A DNA stretch of 45,236 nt from Bacillota bacterium (GCA_023392615.1 JAEVYT010000003.1:1-45236); one strand, 5' to 3'. Numbered from the stretch's first letter, positions 24,494 through 34,007 are shown. Notes: generated by a model not told the origin, from the sequence alone. Numbers and translations are program-made.

Positions 24494-25189
24494 ATGGAAC
24501 TTCATTTTCAAAAAGCCATAGATACCCTAGGACCCAGCTTGATTAACGGAATTGGCGTGGTATTATATGTCACCATAATCGGCTTTATCCTTTCACTAAT
24601 CGTTGCGTTAGTTCTGGCAATCGGAAGGCTTTCAAAAAGTAAGATCCTTAAAGGAATTATCACAGTTTTTATTGAATTTATTCGAGGAACTCCGTTACTT
24701 GTACAATTCTTCTATATCTATTACGTAATGCCGATGTTGATTAACGGAATTGGAACGATGATGGGTCTTCATGTGAATGTTCAACCGGAAGCAACCACTT
24801 GCGGTATCATCGGATTTGCCATTAATTATGGATGTTATATGTCAGAGGTAATCCGTGCAGCGATTTTAGCAATTGATTCGGGTCAAAGAGAAGCAGGATT
24901 GGCACTTGGATTTAGCGAGAAAAAGGTTATGTTACACTTTATTATCCCACCTGCGTTAAGAAACTCTGTTCCCGTATTCGGAAATTACCTGGTTATGATG
25001 ATTAAAGATACATCACTCTTGGCGATGATCTCTGTACAGGAATTGTTGCTCAGAACCAAGACATTTGCTTCCCAGACTTTCCTTACCGTGGAAGCATACA
25101 CAATACTAGCTCTCGTTTATCTGGTGATTAGCCTTCCGCTGTCTCACTTATCGAAAATCGTGGAACGAAAGCTAAACCAAGGGAAATAA
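24494..25189 (+). CDS. polar amino acid ABC transporter permease
   Basis: 231 residues, about five membrane segments. The HisM/GlnP family coupling motif EAGLALGFSEKKVMLHFIIP (EAA loop) is clear, and the early segment IEFIRGTPLLVQFFYIYYV is the usual RGTPLLVQ signature. AGGAGGTGA lies 5 bases before ATG 24494. It forms the membrane channel with the ATPase upstream; one permease gene suggests a homodimer. Substrate specificity cannot be read from sequence alone, but the adjacent aminotransferase suggests an amino acid it can transaminate. Confidence 0.93.
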   Translation: MELHFQKAIDTLGPSLINGIGVVLYVTIIGFILSLIVALVLAIGRLSKSKILKGIITVFIEFIRGTPLLVQFFYIYYVMPMLINGIGTMMGLHVNVQPEATTCGIIGFAINYGCYMSEVIRAAILAIDSGQREAGLALGFSEKKVMLHFIIPPALRNSVPVFGNYLVMMIKDTSLLAMISVQELLLRTKTFASQTFLTVEAYTILALVYLVISLPLSHLSKIVERKLNQGK

Positions 25190-25255
25190 CACATTGGGAA
25201 CAATGTTTATGAAAAGATGCCATAAAGCAAATACAAAAAGAAAGAAGGATTATTT

Positions 25256-26167
25256 ATGAAGAATGTAAAAACAATGAGAAAAACAGTGTCACTCTTATTA
25301 ACACTCTTATTGATGTTCGCTTTATTGACAGGTTGCGGCTCAAAGGACAAAGAGACAAAAGCGGATGGAACTACTCCTACGGCCGCTCCCGCTTCTTCCG
25401 GTGAATCTGCTTTACTAAAGAAGATTAAGGAAAAAGGTTACATTGAGATCGGATCTTCTAATGATGCACCATTCTGTTATCAAGACGTTGATTCCAAAGA
25501 ATTAAAAGGTATTGATATTGAGATTTTACGTGAAATCTGCAAGAGACTTGGAATTCCGGATATTAAGTTAAAGGTTATCGATTTCTCCAATCTTTTAGTA
25601 GAATTGAACAACAAGAGTATTGATATGGTTGTGGATGGTATGTATGTTAAGGATGAAAGACTTCAGATTGCTGCATTCTCTGATAAATGGTATCAAGAGG
25701 GTGAAGCGGTTGTAATTCCTGAAAATTCTGCTATTACTAGCAAAGATGGTTTAAAGGGCAAGAATATTGGCGCACAGCCTGGTACTACCTTCTATGACAC
25801 AGCGAAAAAATGGCTTGATGACGGTAAAATCGGTAAATTAACCGCTTATGACAACCAGGCAACTTTAATGACTGCTGTAAATATGGGTAAAGTTGATGCG
25901 GTAGTAACAGACGGTATTGTTGCAGGATACACATTGTCCAGTGATAGTTCATTAAAGTTAAAGCTCTTAGCACCATATGAAGCAGAAGCAAGTGGCCAAA
26001 TTGGTTGTGCAGTACGTTTTGAAGATGAAGACTTTATCAAAGAATTAAACAAAGAATTAAATGCAATGAAAGATGACGGAACCTTAAAACACATCTTAAC
26101 AAGCTATGGATTAACCGATGATTACTTCGTAAGTACTCAGGATGGTGTAACGAAAAACGTTAAATAG
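25256..26167 (+). CDS. amino acid ABC transporter substrate-binding lipoprotein
   Basis: 303 residues. The signal peptide MKNVKTMRKTVSLLLTLLLM ends in lipobox LLTGC, so Cys27 anchors the protein in the membrane. A low-complexity linker (TPTAAPASSGES) precedes the SBP_bac_3 domain (about 52-295) with YIEIGSSNDAPFCYQDVD, LKGIDIEILREICKRLG, FSNLLVELNNKSIDMVVDGM and GKVDAVVTDG. It captures the substrate outside the cell for the ATPase and permease upstream. GAAAGAAGGA lies before ATG 25256. Confidence 0.93.
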   Translation: MKNVKTMRKTVSLLLTLLLMFALLTGCGSKDKETKADGTTPTAAPASSGESALLKKIKEKGYIEIGSSNDAPFCYQDVDSKELKGIDIEILREICKRLGIPDIKLKVIDFSNLLVELNNKSIDMVVDGMYVKDERLQIAAFSDKWYQEGEAVVIPENSAITSKDGLKGKNIGAQPGTTFYDTAKKWLDDGKIGKLTAYDNQATLMTAVNMGKVDAVVTDGIVAGYTLSSDSSLKLKLLAPYEAEASGQIGCAVRFEDEDFIKELNKELNAMKDDGTLKHILTSYGLTDDYFVSTQDGVTKNVK

Positions 26168-26202
26168 TTTTAATTTAGCAAGAGCAATTAGTTACCTGTG
26201 GT

Positions 26203-26454
26203 GGGTGCCAAAACCCTATTATAAAGCTTAAACATCAATATGCTGCTTATGTATATCAATAAGAATAGCGATACATAGATTCATAAGCAACTGTATGAAG
26301 ACGTTGGTACTTGGAACACGTAGTTTGTGTTCCTATGTACCATTACGTACTTCATCCAAGCGGAAGCGTGTTGCTGTAGAACTATGTTTTACTATTCTTA
26401 TTAAAATATATTTTGTGCATATTGATAATGACTAATCAAAAGGGGTTTGCACCC
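26203..26454. repeat. 252-bp imperfect palindrome, MITE-like
   Basis: Between the binding protein and aminotransferase genes, GGGTGCCAAAACCC (26203-26216) pairs with GGGGTTTGCACCC (26442-26454). Inward, ATCAATAAGAATAGCG pairs with the complement near 26395, ATGAAG.ACGT and TGGTAC pair around the centre, and GGAACAC faces GTGTTCC at the tip. A 25-base insert-like motif at 26350-26374 recurs at 9856. There is no ORF. It shares ACGTAATGGT.CATA with the repeat at 18294. It separates two genes of one pathway and could affect their coupling. Confidence 0.6.
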
Positions 26455-26525
26455 AATCATTAAAAATTAAAATAATCAGTAATGTAAAACAATCATATGC
26501 TGAGTAAGAAAAAGGAGAGAGGACT

Positions 26526-27875
26526 ATGTTAAAGAATGCTTTACCAAAAATCATCACACCTTTGCCAGGTCCCAAAGCTAAGGCGGTTATAGATCGAAGA
26601 AAGGAAGCAATGCCTGGATCGATTAAAAGTGTATATCCCTGTGTGATTAGTCGAGGAGAAGGGGCTATGTTTGAAGACGTAGATGGTAATGTATTCCTTG
26701 ACTGGGTAGGAGGAGTTGGTGTTCTTAACATTGGCTATAGTCATCCGGAACTTATCGAAGCAGTAAAAGCACAATCTGAGAAATATTTTCATGCGATGAT
26801 GAATATTGTCACTCATGAAGGTTATATTCAGTTAGCAGAGAAATTGAATGAAATTGTGCCGGTAAAGGGTACAAAGAAAAAAACGATGTTTGCCAACTCA
26901 GGGGCGGAAGCAGATGAAAATGCAGTAAAGATTGCAAAATCCTATACCAAGAGACCGAATATTATCGTATTCTCCGGTGCATTTCATGGAAGAACCTTAT
27001 TGGCAGCATCGATGACTTCCAAAAAGGCATATGCGAATGGAATAGGTCCATTCCCAGATGGTATCTACCGTGCCGAATTCCCTTATCTGTATCGTGGACC
27101 GAAGGGATATAGTGAAGAAGAGGCAATGGATTATTATATCGAGAAACTTCATAAAGTATTTGAAGAGGCATCACCGGCTGAATATGTGGCAGCAATTGTT
27201 GTTGAACCGGTGCAGGGTGAAGGTGGTTTTATTCCGGCACCAATCGAATGGGTGAAGGCGGTCAGAAAAATCTGTGACGAATACGGAATTTTACTTGTTG
27301 CGGATGAAGTACAAACAGGGTTTGCCCGTTCCGGTAAGATGTTTGTATCAAACTATTGGGAAGAGGCAGGATGTGCTCCTGACATTATCGCTATGGCTAA
27401 GTCGATTGCAGGCGGCGTTCCGCTCAGTGCTGTCACTGCCAGAGAAGAAATCTTTGATAATATCAAACCAGGTATCATCGGTGGCACCTATGGCGGTAAT
27501 CCGTTAGCTTGTGCCTCCGCGTTAAAAGTAATCGAAATCATGGAACGAGACAATCTATGTGATCGTTCTCTGGAAATTGCTAAAGTATGTAGCGCAAAGT
27601 TCTATGAATGGAAAGAAAAATACGACATAATTGGTGATGTACGCGGAATCGGATGCATGATGGGTATTGAATTTGTGACAGATAAGGCAAGCAAAATCCC
27701 AAATGCGAAAGTGGTTTCTGACATTGTCACACATGCCTATGAAAAAGGTCTCATCGTTGAAAGTGCAGGTGTTTACTCCAACGTAATTCGTTTCCTAAGT
27801 CCATTAGTGATTACGGATGAGCAACTGGAGTGTGGTCTAGAGATACTAGAAGCAGCAATAGTCGCAAGCCTGTAA
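26526..27875 (+). CDS. class III PLP-dependent aminotransferase (4-aminobutyrate type)
   Basis: 449 residues, full length. PLP-binding signature: SGAEADENAVKIAKSY, FHGRT, VEPVQGEGGF, VADEVQTGFARSG with Asp260 and Gln263, and the Schiff-base Lys292 in AMAKSIAGGVPLS. The GG-TYGGNPLA block that contacts the second subunit is intact. Family members transfer an omega- or alpha-amino group to 2-oxoglutarate or pyruvate. GABA, 5-aminovalerate and ornithine are common substrates, and the exact one is not settled by sequence. AAAAGGAGAG precedes ATG 26526. With PucR and the amino acid importer it makes a plausible uptake and catabolism unit. Confidence 0.92.
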   Translation: MLKNALPKIITPLPGPKAKAVIDRRKEAMPGSIKSVYPCVISRGEGAMFEDVDGNVFLDWVGGVGVLNIGYSHPELIEAVKAQSEKYFHAMMNIVTHEGYIQLAEKLNEIVPVKGTKKKTMFANSGAEADENAVKIAKSYTKRPNIIVFSGAFHGRTLLAASMTSKKAYANGIGPFPDGIYRAEFPYLYRGPKGYSEEEAMDYYIEKLHKVFEEASPAEYVAAIVVEPVQGEGGFIPAPIEWVKAVRKICDEYGILLVADEVQTGFARSGKMFVSNYWEEAGCAPDIIAMAKSIAGGVPLSAVTAREEIFDNIKPGIIGGTYGGNPLACASALKVIEIMERDNLCDRSLEIAKVCSAKFYEWKEKYDIIGDVRGIGCMMGIEFVTDKASKIPNAKVVSDIVTHAYEKGLIVESAGVYSNVIRFLSPLVITDEQLECGLEILEAAIVASL

Positions 27876-27933
27876 ATAAATTAGCTTGTTAGGAATGTCA
27901 TAACAATTCCTTTTCATAAAAGAACAATCTCAC

Positions 27934-28084
27934 AAAAAAGAGGTTGTTGCAAAATAAATAATTCGTAGGAATAATGTTATTTTGCCATAATGCACTGTTT
28001 GGAATACTGTTCTTCCAACCTGTGTGTGAGGCAAATAACATTGTTCTGTAATAGAATTATTTGTTCTGCAACAGCCTCTTTTTT
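27934..28084. repeat. MITE-like palindromic element, copy A
   Basis: AAAAAAGAGGTTGTTGCAAA starting at 27934 pairs with the complement of GTTCTGCAACAGCCTCTTTT ending at 28084; pairing continues inward over about 70 bases (AATAATTC, AATAATGTTATTT, CTGTTTGGAA against TTCCAACC). No coding capacity for a transposase. Copy B lies at 35991-36207 in the opposite orientation. The two bracket the module 28204-35656. Confidence 0.75.
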
Positions 28085-28203
28085 AATTATCAAAAACGAA
28101 CAATATGATGTAATTATGATGCAAAGGTCTTTTAGCATAAGATATGTATTTAAGATACGTAATTTAGTAATTAAGTCATAAAGAGAGAATGAGAGGTGTC
28201 GAT

Positions 28204-29595
28204 ATGTCGTTTCAGATGAAAATCAAGGGGTGTGCGCTAATATGTTCAATCATCCTATTCACTACAGCTTGCCAACCGACTCCAAAGCAAACTGCGGTGG
28301 ATGAAAAAGGGAATCTAAATTCAGTAATAAGTAAAAGTACAGTCAAAGAAAATAATAACCAAGCAGAAACAGAAACAAACCAGAAGATAAAATTCGATAT
28401 CACAGCAGCAAAAGGAAAGTTCAAGGTAAATGTTGATGCAGCAGTAATAAAATCAAAATTAACAAATATTCCTGTTGTCACTGTTCTTAGAGATGATTTT
28501 AACAATGAGGATGTTGAAACGTTATGTAAGATATTCTTTGGCGAGAACGATGTATATTTAAATCGTTCGGACGAGGAATTATCAAAAGAAGAATTACAAA
28601 GAAAGATAGATGAGTTAAAAAGCTATGAATCTGATTCTGGTTCAAAGGAAGATGTAAGCAAGGATGGAGCACTAAAATCCAAACCAAATTCAAATTACAT
28701 TAAAATGCTAGATAGTCTATTGAAAACAGCACCGGACCATGTGGATGTTAGCCCGGTTACAAAGTTTGCACTAAGAAAAGATAAAGGATTAGAAAAAGAG
28801 AACAGCAAAACCTTCTCCGGCAAAGGCAAAACCAATTCAGGGAGTGAGGGTAATATATTAATTAACACTTCAAATTATTCGAGCTCTTGTCATTTTGACA
28901 GGACAGAAGAGAATGGAGAAGGTTATTATGTAACAGAAACGAATTATATAGCTGAGCATGGGAAACCGTCACAGGATTTTCAGAATACCTGTAAATACAG
29001 CAGGGAAGAAGCGGAAGCAATGTGTAATAATGTTCTTACGAAACTGGGAGTGTCAGCGGATTATGGATTATCATATTTTGAGAACGCCGCATGGGTCCAG
29101 TCAGGAACCGGTGGTGATAATGTAAAGGAATATGCGGGGTATGTTCTTCATTATAGTAGAATATACAAGGGTATCACCGAGAATTATGATGTTTATGATG
29201 GTAGTGACTCAATTGAAGAAGTTAACAGTCTTCCCTATGCATATGAAAAGTTATCCTTCCTAATCAGTGATAACGGAATTGTCCAATTTGAATGGAATTC
29301 TCCTATGAAGGTAGATAAAGTACGAGCTGCTAATGTAAAAATCTTGGATTTAAATTCAATAGAAAATTCCTTTAAAAAGCAAATTCCAATAGCTCGTGCT
29401 TCCACTGATAAAGATACTTCTGTTCAAGTGACGGAGCTACGATTTGGATATATGAGGGTGAAGAATGTAAATGAACCAAGTAAATTCACCTTGGTTCCGG
29501 TGTGGGATTTTATTAGTGATCTGTACGGGCGAACTAGTTTGATGACCATCAATGCAATGGATGGGACAATATTAGATAGGAGATATGGTTATTAA
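28204..29595 (+). CDS. large lipoprotein of a sensor/ABC module
   Basis: 463 residues from ATG 28204, which follows GAGAGGTG; ATG 28189 is an alternative. Signal MSFQMKIKGCALICSIILFT ends in TTAC, so a lipid-anchored Cys is predicted. No enzymatic motif seen. The C-terminal part (LVPVWDFISDLYGRTSLMTI and NAMDGTILDRRYGY) resembles PepSY/YycH-like ligand domains that occur in lipoproteins beside ABC transporters and two-component systems in Lachnospiraceae. It probably senses something at the envelope. The first of seven co-directional genes with tight spacing; the next gene begins right after its stop. Confidence 0.75.
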   Translation: MSFQMKIKGCALICSIILFTTACQPTPKQTAVDEKGNLNSVISKSTVKENNNQAETETNQKIKFDITAAKGKFKVNVDAAVIKSKLTNIPVVTVLRDDFNNEDVETLCKIFFGENDVYLNRSDEELSKEELQRKIDELKSYESDSGSKEDVSKDGALKSKPNSNYIKMLDSLLKTAPDHVDVSPVTKFALRKDKGLEKENSKTFSGKGKTNSGSEGNILINTSNYSSSCHFDRTEENGEGYYVTETNYIAEHGKPSQDFQNTCKYSREEAEAMCNNVLTKLGVSADYGLSYFENAAWVQSGTGGDNVKEYAGYVLHYSRIYKGITENYDVYDGSDSIEEVNSLPYAYEKLSFLISDNGIVQFEWNSPMKVDKVRAANVKILDLNSIENSFKKQIPIARASTDKDTSVQVTELRFGYMRVKNVNEPSKFTLVPVWDFISDLYGRTSLMTINAMDGTILDRRYGY

Positions 29596-30366
29596 ATGAA
29601 ACGATTTTTATATCTAATAAAGAGTGATTTAAAGAGAGGGATTATCTCCAAAAGGTTTCTGATTGCATTCTTCATCATAATTCTAGCTGTTATCTTCGCA
29701 GCCTGGCAATCACTTTTTCTATTAAGAGAGCAACGCATACAGGGGCTCCCTCCCGGATATTTTCTGAATTTTATAAATCAGGCACTGAAATCGGAAGGGA
29801 TTATCTTTGTATTGCCAATGTTATCGACAATTCCATATGCCGGACAATTTATGGAGGAGTTTCGGACTTCGTTCTGCAACTTTATATTAATCCGGAGTAA
29901 AAAAAGTCAATATATTCTCGCTAAGATTATTGTGAATGGCTTATGTGGTTGGTTGTGTGTTTGTGCAGGGGTAATATTTGTGATAGTGGTAGGCGGATTA
30001 TGCTATTGGCCAAGAGAACAGAAGGGTGATATTAATTGGAATATATTTGTTAATGAAACAACTTTATTAATTATAAAGCTATCCTTTATGGGGATGTTGT
30101 GGGCGAGTTTAGGAACTTTTCTTGGATTGATTAATAAAAGCATATATATGGTTTACGGAGGACCATTTCTTGTGAATTATGTGCTTGTTATTTTGTCAAC
30201 CAGGTATTTTACGAATGCATATCTGCTTAATCCTAGGGAATGGGTACAACAGCTGCACATATGGCATGAGGGCTATATTTTGATGGGAGTATTTCTGTTC
30301 ACCGTAAGCTTAATATTTATAGTACTGGAAGGAGTGACAATGCATTGGAAATTAAAACGAAGGTAA
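29596..30366 (+). CDS. ABC-2-type membrane protein, subunit 1
   Basis: 256 residues with six hydrophobic segments (for example FLIAFFIIILAVIFAAWQSL, CGWLCVCAGVIFVIVVGGLC, YVLVILSTRYF, VFLFTVSLIFIVLEGV). The layout fits an ABC-2 type permease subunit that pairs with the ATPase at 31260. ATG 29596 immediately follows the stop of the lipoprotein gene, so translation is probably coupled. Transport direction is likely export or flipping, judging by the paired permeases; substrate unknown. Confidence 0.8.
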   Translation: MKRFLYLIKSDLKRGIISKRFLIAFFIIILAVIFAAWQSLFLLREQRIQGLPPGYFLNFINQALKSEGIIFVLPMLSTIPYAGQFMEEFRTSFCNFILIRSKKSQYILAKIIVNGLCGWLCVCAGVIFVIVVGGLCYWPREQKGDINWNIFVNETTLLIIKLSFMGMLWASLGTFLGLINKSIYMVYGGPFLVNYVLVILSTRYFTNAYLLNPREWVQQLHIWHEGYILMGVFLFTVSLIFIVLEGVTMHWKLKRR

Positions 30367-31253
30367 CTATTATAGGAAAAGTATGTGCCTACCATTTCTA
30401 CCGTTGGAGATACAATAAGAGAATAATAATGTCATTTCTCTTGGCTTTCATACTTTGTTTTCTGCTGACAGAGAAGGTGAATGATTTTACATTAAGTCAA
30501 GGAACTACGCTTCAAGCGTTTGAACCTTTTATCTGGGTATTTGGAGATGGAATATCGATTCTTCTGATTGCATTAATAGGTATTTTGTTATTTGCGGATA
30601 TGCCTTTCCTAAACGGAGCAGTTCCCTATTATTTAATCAGGATTAATGTTGGGTGTTGGGTGTTGGGTCAATTACTTTATCTTGTGCTTGCAACACTGAT
30701 TTACACAGGTTTTATCCTGGTGGCTACGATCTTTTTATGTGGAGGAAATGCATTCCTTGGCAATCAGTGGAGCCCAACAGCTGCAATACTGGGGTATAGT
30801 AATTATGCTGCACAACTTAATATCCCTGCCTCGTTAAAGACATTCCAGATGTCATTGCCATATTCTTGTTTGATCACAATATTTTTATTGGTGTTACTTT
30901 ATATCTTGTTATCCGTACTATTCATGTTCTATGTTTCGATTAAGAAAGGACAGGTTATGGGAGTTGTAGCTTGCTTTGGATTTCATCTATTCGGTCTTTT
31001 GCTAAATCCGGAATGGATCTCAGTGACTCTGAATATATCGGAACATGCTAAGTATATCGCTAATATTGTCTGTGGATGGCTTTCCCCACTTCGTCAAGCC
31101 ACTTATCAGAAACACAACTTTGGTTATGATATGCTTCCAACACTTGGTCAGACTTATATGATTTATGGTGTGATTATCGTGATATTAATACTACTCACTG
31201 TCAGAGCCATGAAGCGTTACCATTTCAACTTTCTAGGAACACAGGAGGAATAA
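30345..31253 (+). CDS. ABC-2-type membrane protein, subunit 2
   Basis: 302 residues from TTG 30345, with AAGGAG at 30329-30334; the start lies inside the end of the previous gene (22-base overlap). Six or seven membrane segments, including IIMSFLLAFILCFLLTEKV, FGDGISILLIALIGILLFAD and YGVIIVILILLTVRAM. It shares no clear motif with subunit 1 but has the same size class and should form the membrane half with it. Confidence 0.8.
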   Translation: MEIKTKVTIIGKVCAYHFYRWRYNKRIIMSFLLAFILCFLLTEKVNDFTLSQGTTLQAFEPFIWVFGDGISILLIALIGILLFADMPFLNGAVPYYLIRINVGCWVLGQLLYLVLATLIYTGFILVATIFLCGGNAFLGNQWSPTAAILGYSNYAAQLNIPASLKTFQMSLPYSCLITIFLLVLLYILLSVLFMFYVSIKKGQVMGVVACFGFHLFGLLLNPEWISVTLNISEHAKYIANIVCGWLSPLRQATYQKHNFGYDMLPTLGQTYMIYGVIIVILILLTVRAMKRYHFNFLGTQEE

Positions 31254-31259
31254 AAGATT

Positions 31260-31892
31260 ATGATTGAAATAAATAATGTAAGCATCTGGTTTGGAGAAGA
31301 ACAGGCTTTGAAATCTGTAAATCTAGAATTGGAATCCGGAAAGATACATGGAATTATCGGCAATAACGGGTCGGGTAAAACGGTATTATTCAAATGCATC
31401 TGTGGATTTTTAAAGCCGAAAGAAGGGTATATCGTGGTGGATGGAAACCGAGTTGGAAAGGATACCGATTTTCCGTCAGGGCTTGGGATTATTATTGAAA
31501 CACCCGGTTTTCTCCCACATGAAACGGGGTTGCGTAATCTTCAGATACTGGCATCACTAAAAGGTAAACTTGGGAAAAATCAAATAAAAGAAGTACTAAA
31601 AAAGGTTGGGCTAGATCCCAGTATGAAAAAGCATGTATGTAAATATTCGCTAGGAATGCGACAACGACTTGGGATAGCTCAAGCTATTATGGAAAATCCG
31701 GATACATTAATACTGGATGAGCCATTTAATGGACTGGATAAAAAGGGAGTTGGTGAAATTCGAGAGATTATCTTAGAATTAAAGAAGGAAAATAAAACAA
31801 TACTGATTGCAAGCCATAACGCAGAAGATATCCAAATCCTATGCGATAATGTATATGAAATGGATGGGGGATTGATTAACCAGGTAAGATGA
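31260..31892 (+). CDS. ABC transporter ATP-binding protein
   Basis: 210 residues. Walker A GNNGSGKT, Q-loop IIIETPGFLP, signature YSLGMRQRLGIA, Walker B TLILDEPFNGLD and H-loop IASHN are all present. The signature with SLGMRQR is typical of exporters and bacteriocin or antimicrobial-resistance ABC systems (BcrA/EcsA type). It starts 6 bases after the permease gene. Together with the response regulator and kinase that follow, it forms a BcrAB-like detoxification and sensing set. Confidence 0.92.
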   Translation: MIEINNVSIWFGEEQALKSVNLELESGKIHGIIGNNGSGKTVLFKCICGFLKPKEGYIVVDGNRVGKDTDFPSGLGIIIETPGFLPHETGLRNLQILASLKGKLGKNQIKEVLKKVGLDPSMKKHVCKYSLGMRQRLGIAQAIMENPDTLILDEPFNGLDKKGVGEIREIILELKKENKTILIASHNAEDIQILCDNVYEMDGGLINQVR

Positions 31893-31939
31893 TGCAATTA
31901 TGATGCAATTCTTTGATACGATTTGATTGGGTGATGAAT

Positions 31940-32593
31940 ATGATAAAGATTTTAATTGTGGAGGATGAAAAACCAATCTCCACCTTAATCGAGATGAATC
32001 TAACCGACGCAGGCTACGAATGTGACTGTGTTTTTGATGGGATGGAAGCGGTGGAGAAGATCGATCAGAATCTCTATGATCTGATTTTGCTGGATGTTAT
32101 GTTGCCTAAGCTAGATGGATATGAGCTGATGGAATATGTGGAACCTATGGGGGTACCTGTGATTTTTCTTACAGCTAAGGCCACGGTAAAAGATAAAGTG
32201 AAAGGCTTACGGCTAGGGGCAGACGATTATCTGGTCAAACCATTTGAAATCATTGAGCTCCTTGCGCGGGTAGAATCCGTATTAAAGAGATATAATAAAA
32301 GTCAAAAGATTATCAATCTTGGGGAACTGGAGATTAACACGCTTTCCAGAACGGTGAAGAGAGGCAGTGATATGATATCATTAACTCGAAAGGAATATGA
32401 AATTCTACTACTGTTTATTAAAAACAAGAATATCGCACTTTTTCGAGAAACCATATACGAGAGAATTTGGGAAAGTGATTATATGGGAGACAGCAGAACG
32501 GTGGATTTGCATGTACAGCGACTAAGGAAAAAGATTGGTTGGGATGATAAAATTGTAGCAGTTTATAAGATAGGATACAGACTGGAGATATAA
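31940..32593 (+). CDS. OmpR-family response regulator
   Basis: 217 residues from ATG 31940 (MIKILIVEDEKPIST), chosen because it gives the standard receiver start and because TTGGGTGA precedes it. Receiver: Asp9 and Asp52 (LILLDVMLP), Thr in FLTAK and Lys in LVKPFE. C-terminal winged helix (about 125-217) with SLTRKEYEILLLF and RTVDLHVQRLRKKI. It is phosphorylated by the kinase that follows, 1 base downstream, and probably controls this operon. Confidence 0.95.
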   Translation: MIKILIVEDEKPISTLIEMNLTDAGYECDCVFDGMEAVEKIDQNLYDLILLDVMLPKLDGYELMEYVEPMGVPVIFLTAKATVKDKVKGLRLGADDYLVKPFEIIELLARVESVLKRYNKSQKIINLGELEINTLSRTVKRGSDMISLTRKEYEILLLFIKNKNIALFRETIYERIWESDYMGDSRTVDLHVQRLRKKIGWDDKIVAVYKIGYRLEI

Positions 32594-32594
32594 G

Positions 32595-34007
32595 ATGAAA
32601 TTTTCATGGAGACTGTTTTTCTATACCATTATAACGATATGTGTAACCTTCAGTATTGGAGGTTACATTTTGGTTAACTCATTGTTTAAATCCTCCTTGG
32701 AACGTGAACTCAATCTTGCGAAGGAAGAAAATAAATTATTACATCTATCGATAGAAATGACAGCGTCGAATGCAGACTATACCGATGATTCACAAAGTAA
32801 TATGATTACCAGCATTGCTCAATCCGTTGAGAGTAGTGGACAGATGTCCAAAGTGAAAGTAAGAATAGCAAATAACAATGAGGTTCTTTATGAAAGCGCC
32901 GGCTTAGGCTTTCATACGAATTTAATAAAGCAGATATCGGAAAATCAGCAAGGATATATGGTATTTAAACATAACAAAAAATATTATATTCAGATTGTAA
33001 GTATGTTAGATGTGGTTAACCAACGGCTATTTCTTGAAAGTTATCATGATATCACTTCGGTATATACCGAAAGAAGCAAGCAAAATAATGTGTATCGAAG
33101 ATTAATTGCTTGCCTCATTATTGTGAATGGAATCCTAAGTTATATTATATCGGTATGGCTTACTTATCCTGTGAAGAAACTCTCAAAGATAACGAGGAAT
33201 ATAGCAGAAGGGGATTTGTCTATTCGTGCAGATATCAACAGTAATGATGAGATTGGTACTCTTGGGGAGGATTTTAATTCCATGGCAGATAAATTGGAGA
33301 TAAAGATAGAGGAATTAAGAGATTCAGTTAGAAGACAGGAAGACTTTATTGGAAGTTTTGCGCATGAGATCAAAACTCCGTTAACCTCAATTATAGGGTA
33401 TGCTGATATGTTACGATCTAAGGAAATGTCTCCTGACCGAAGGTTTTTGGCTGCTAACTTCATATGTGAAGAAGGGAAGAGGCTGGAAGCTATTTCTCTT
33501 AAATTATTGGATTTGATTGTACTTCACAAGCAAAGTTTTGAATTTGAAAAAATGAATGTAGTTGCTTTATTTAATGAAATAAAGACATTTATAGATCCCA
33601 TCCTTGTGAAGGAGAATATTAAGTTTGAAATCTCTGCTGAGGAGGGAGAACTATTCATTGAACCAGACTTGATGAAGACTCTATGCTTTAATTTGATTGA
33701 TAATGCGAGAAAAGCGATGGATGGCGAAGGGCAAATTAATATTATAGGTAAGAATATTATGGATGAGTATAAAATTTATATTCAGGATAGCGGAAGAGGA
33801 ATCCCGGAAGGGGAACTTACCAAGATTACAGAAGCATTTTACCGGGTCGATAAATCCAGAGCCAGGACACAGGGCGGTGCAGGACTTGGACTAGCAATCT
33901 GCGCAGAGATAGTGAATCTACACGGAGGACGGATGGAATTTGATAGTATACCGGGAAAAGGAACTACAGTCTGTATTACGCTAAAGAATGGAGAGTGTGG
34001 ATGGTAA
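32595..34007 (+). CDS. membrane sensor histidine kinase
   Basis: 470 residues. Two membrane segments (about 8-28 and 168-192) flank an external sensor of about 140 residues. HAMP (about 192-245), HisKA with the phospho-acceptor His257 in FAHEIKTPLTSIIGY, then N box FNLIDNARKAM, G1 DSGRGIPEG, F box FYRVDKSRA and G2 GGAGLGLAI. All catalytic motifs are intact. It pairs with the regulator upstream. Its stop overlaps the start of the next gene, so that product is likely part of the same signalling unit. Confidence 0.94.
   Translation: MKFSWRLFFYTIITICVTFSIGGYILVNSLFKSSLERELNLAKEENKLLHLSIEMTASNADYTDDSQSNMITSIAQSVESSGQMSKVKVRIANNNEVLYESAGLGFHTNLIKQISENQQGYMVFKHNKKYYIQIVSMLDVVNQRLFLESYHDITSVYTERSKQNNVYRRLIACLIIVNGILSYIISVWLTYPVKKLSKITRNIAEGDLSIRADINSNDEIGTLGEDFNSMADKLEIKIEELRDSVRRQEDFIGSFAHEIKTPLTSIIGYADMLRSKEMSPDRRFLAANFICEEGKRLEAISLKLLDLIVLHKQSFEFEKMNVVALFNEIKTFIDPILVKENIKFEISAEEGELFIEPDLMKTLCFNLIDNARKAMDGEGQINIIGKNIMDEYKIYIQDSGRGIPEGELTKITEAFYRVDKSRARTQGGAGLGLAICAEIVNLHGGRMEFDSIPGKGTTVCITLKNGECGW

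Noticed and set aside
27990..28181. 63-codon plus-strand frame overlapping MITE copy A
   Set aside because: It reads through the palindrome arms, lacks a ribosome binding site, and has the composition of inverted-repeat shadow coding.
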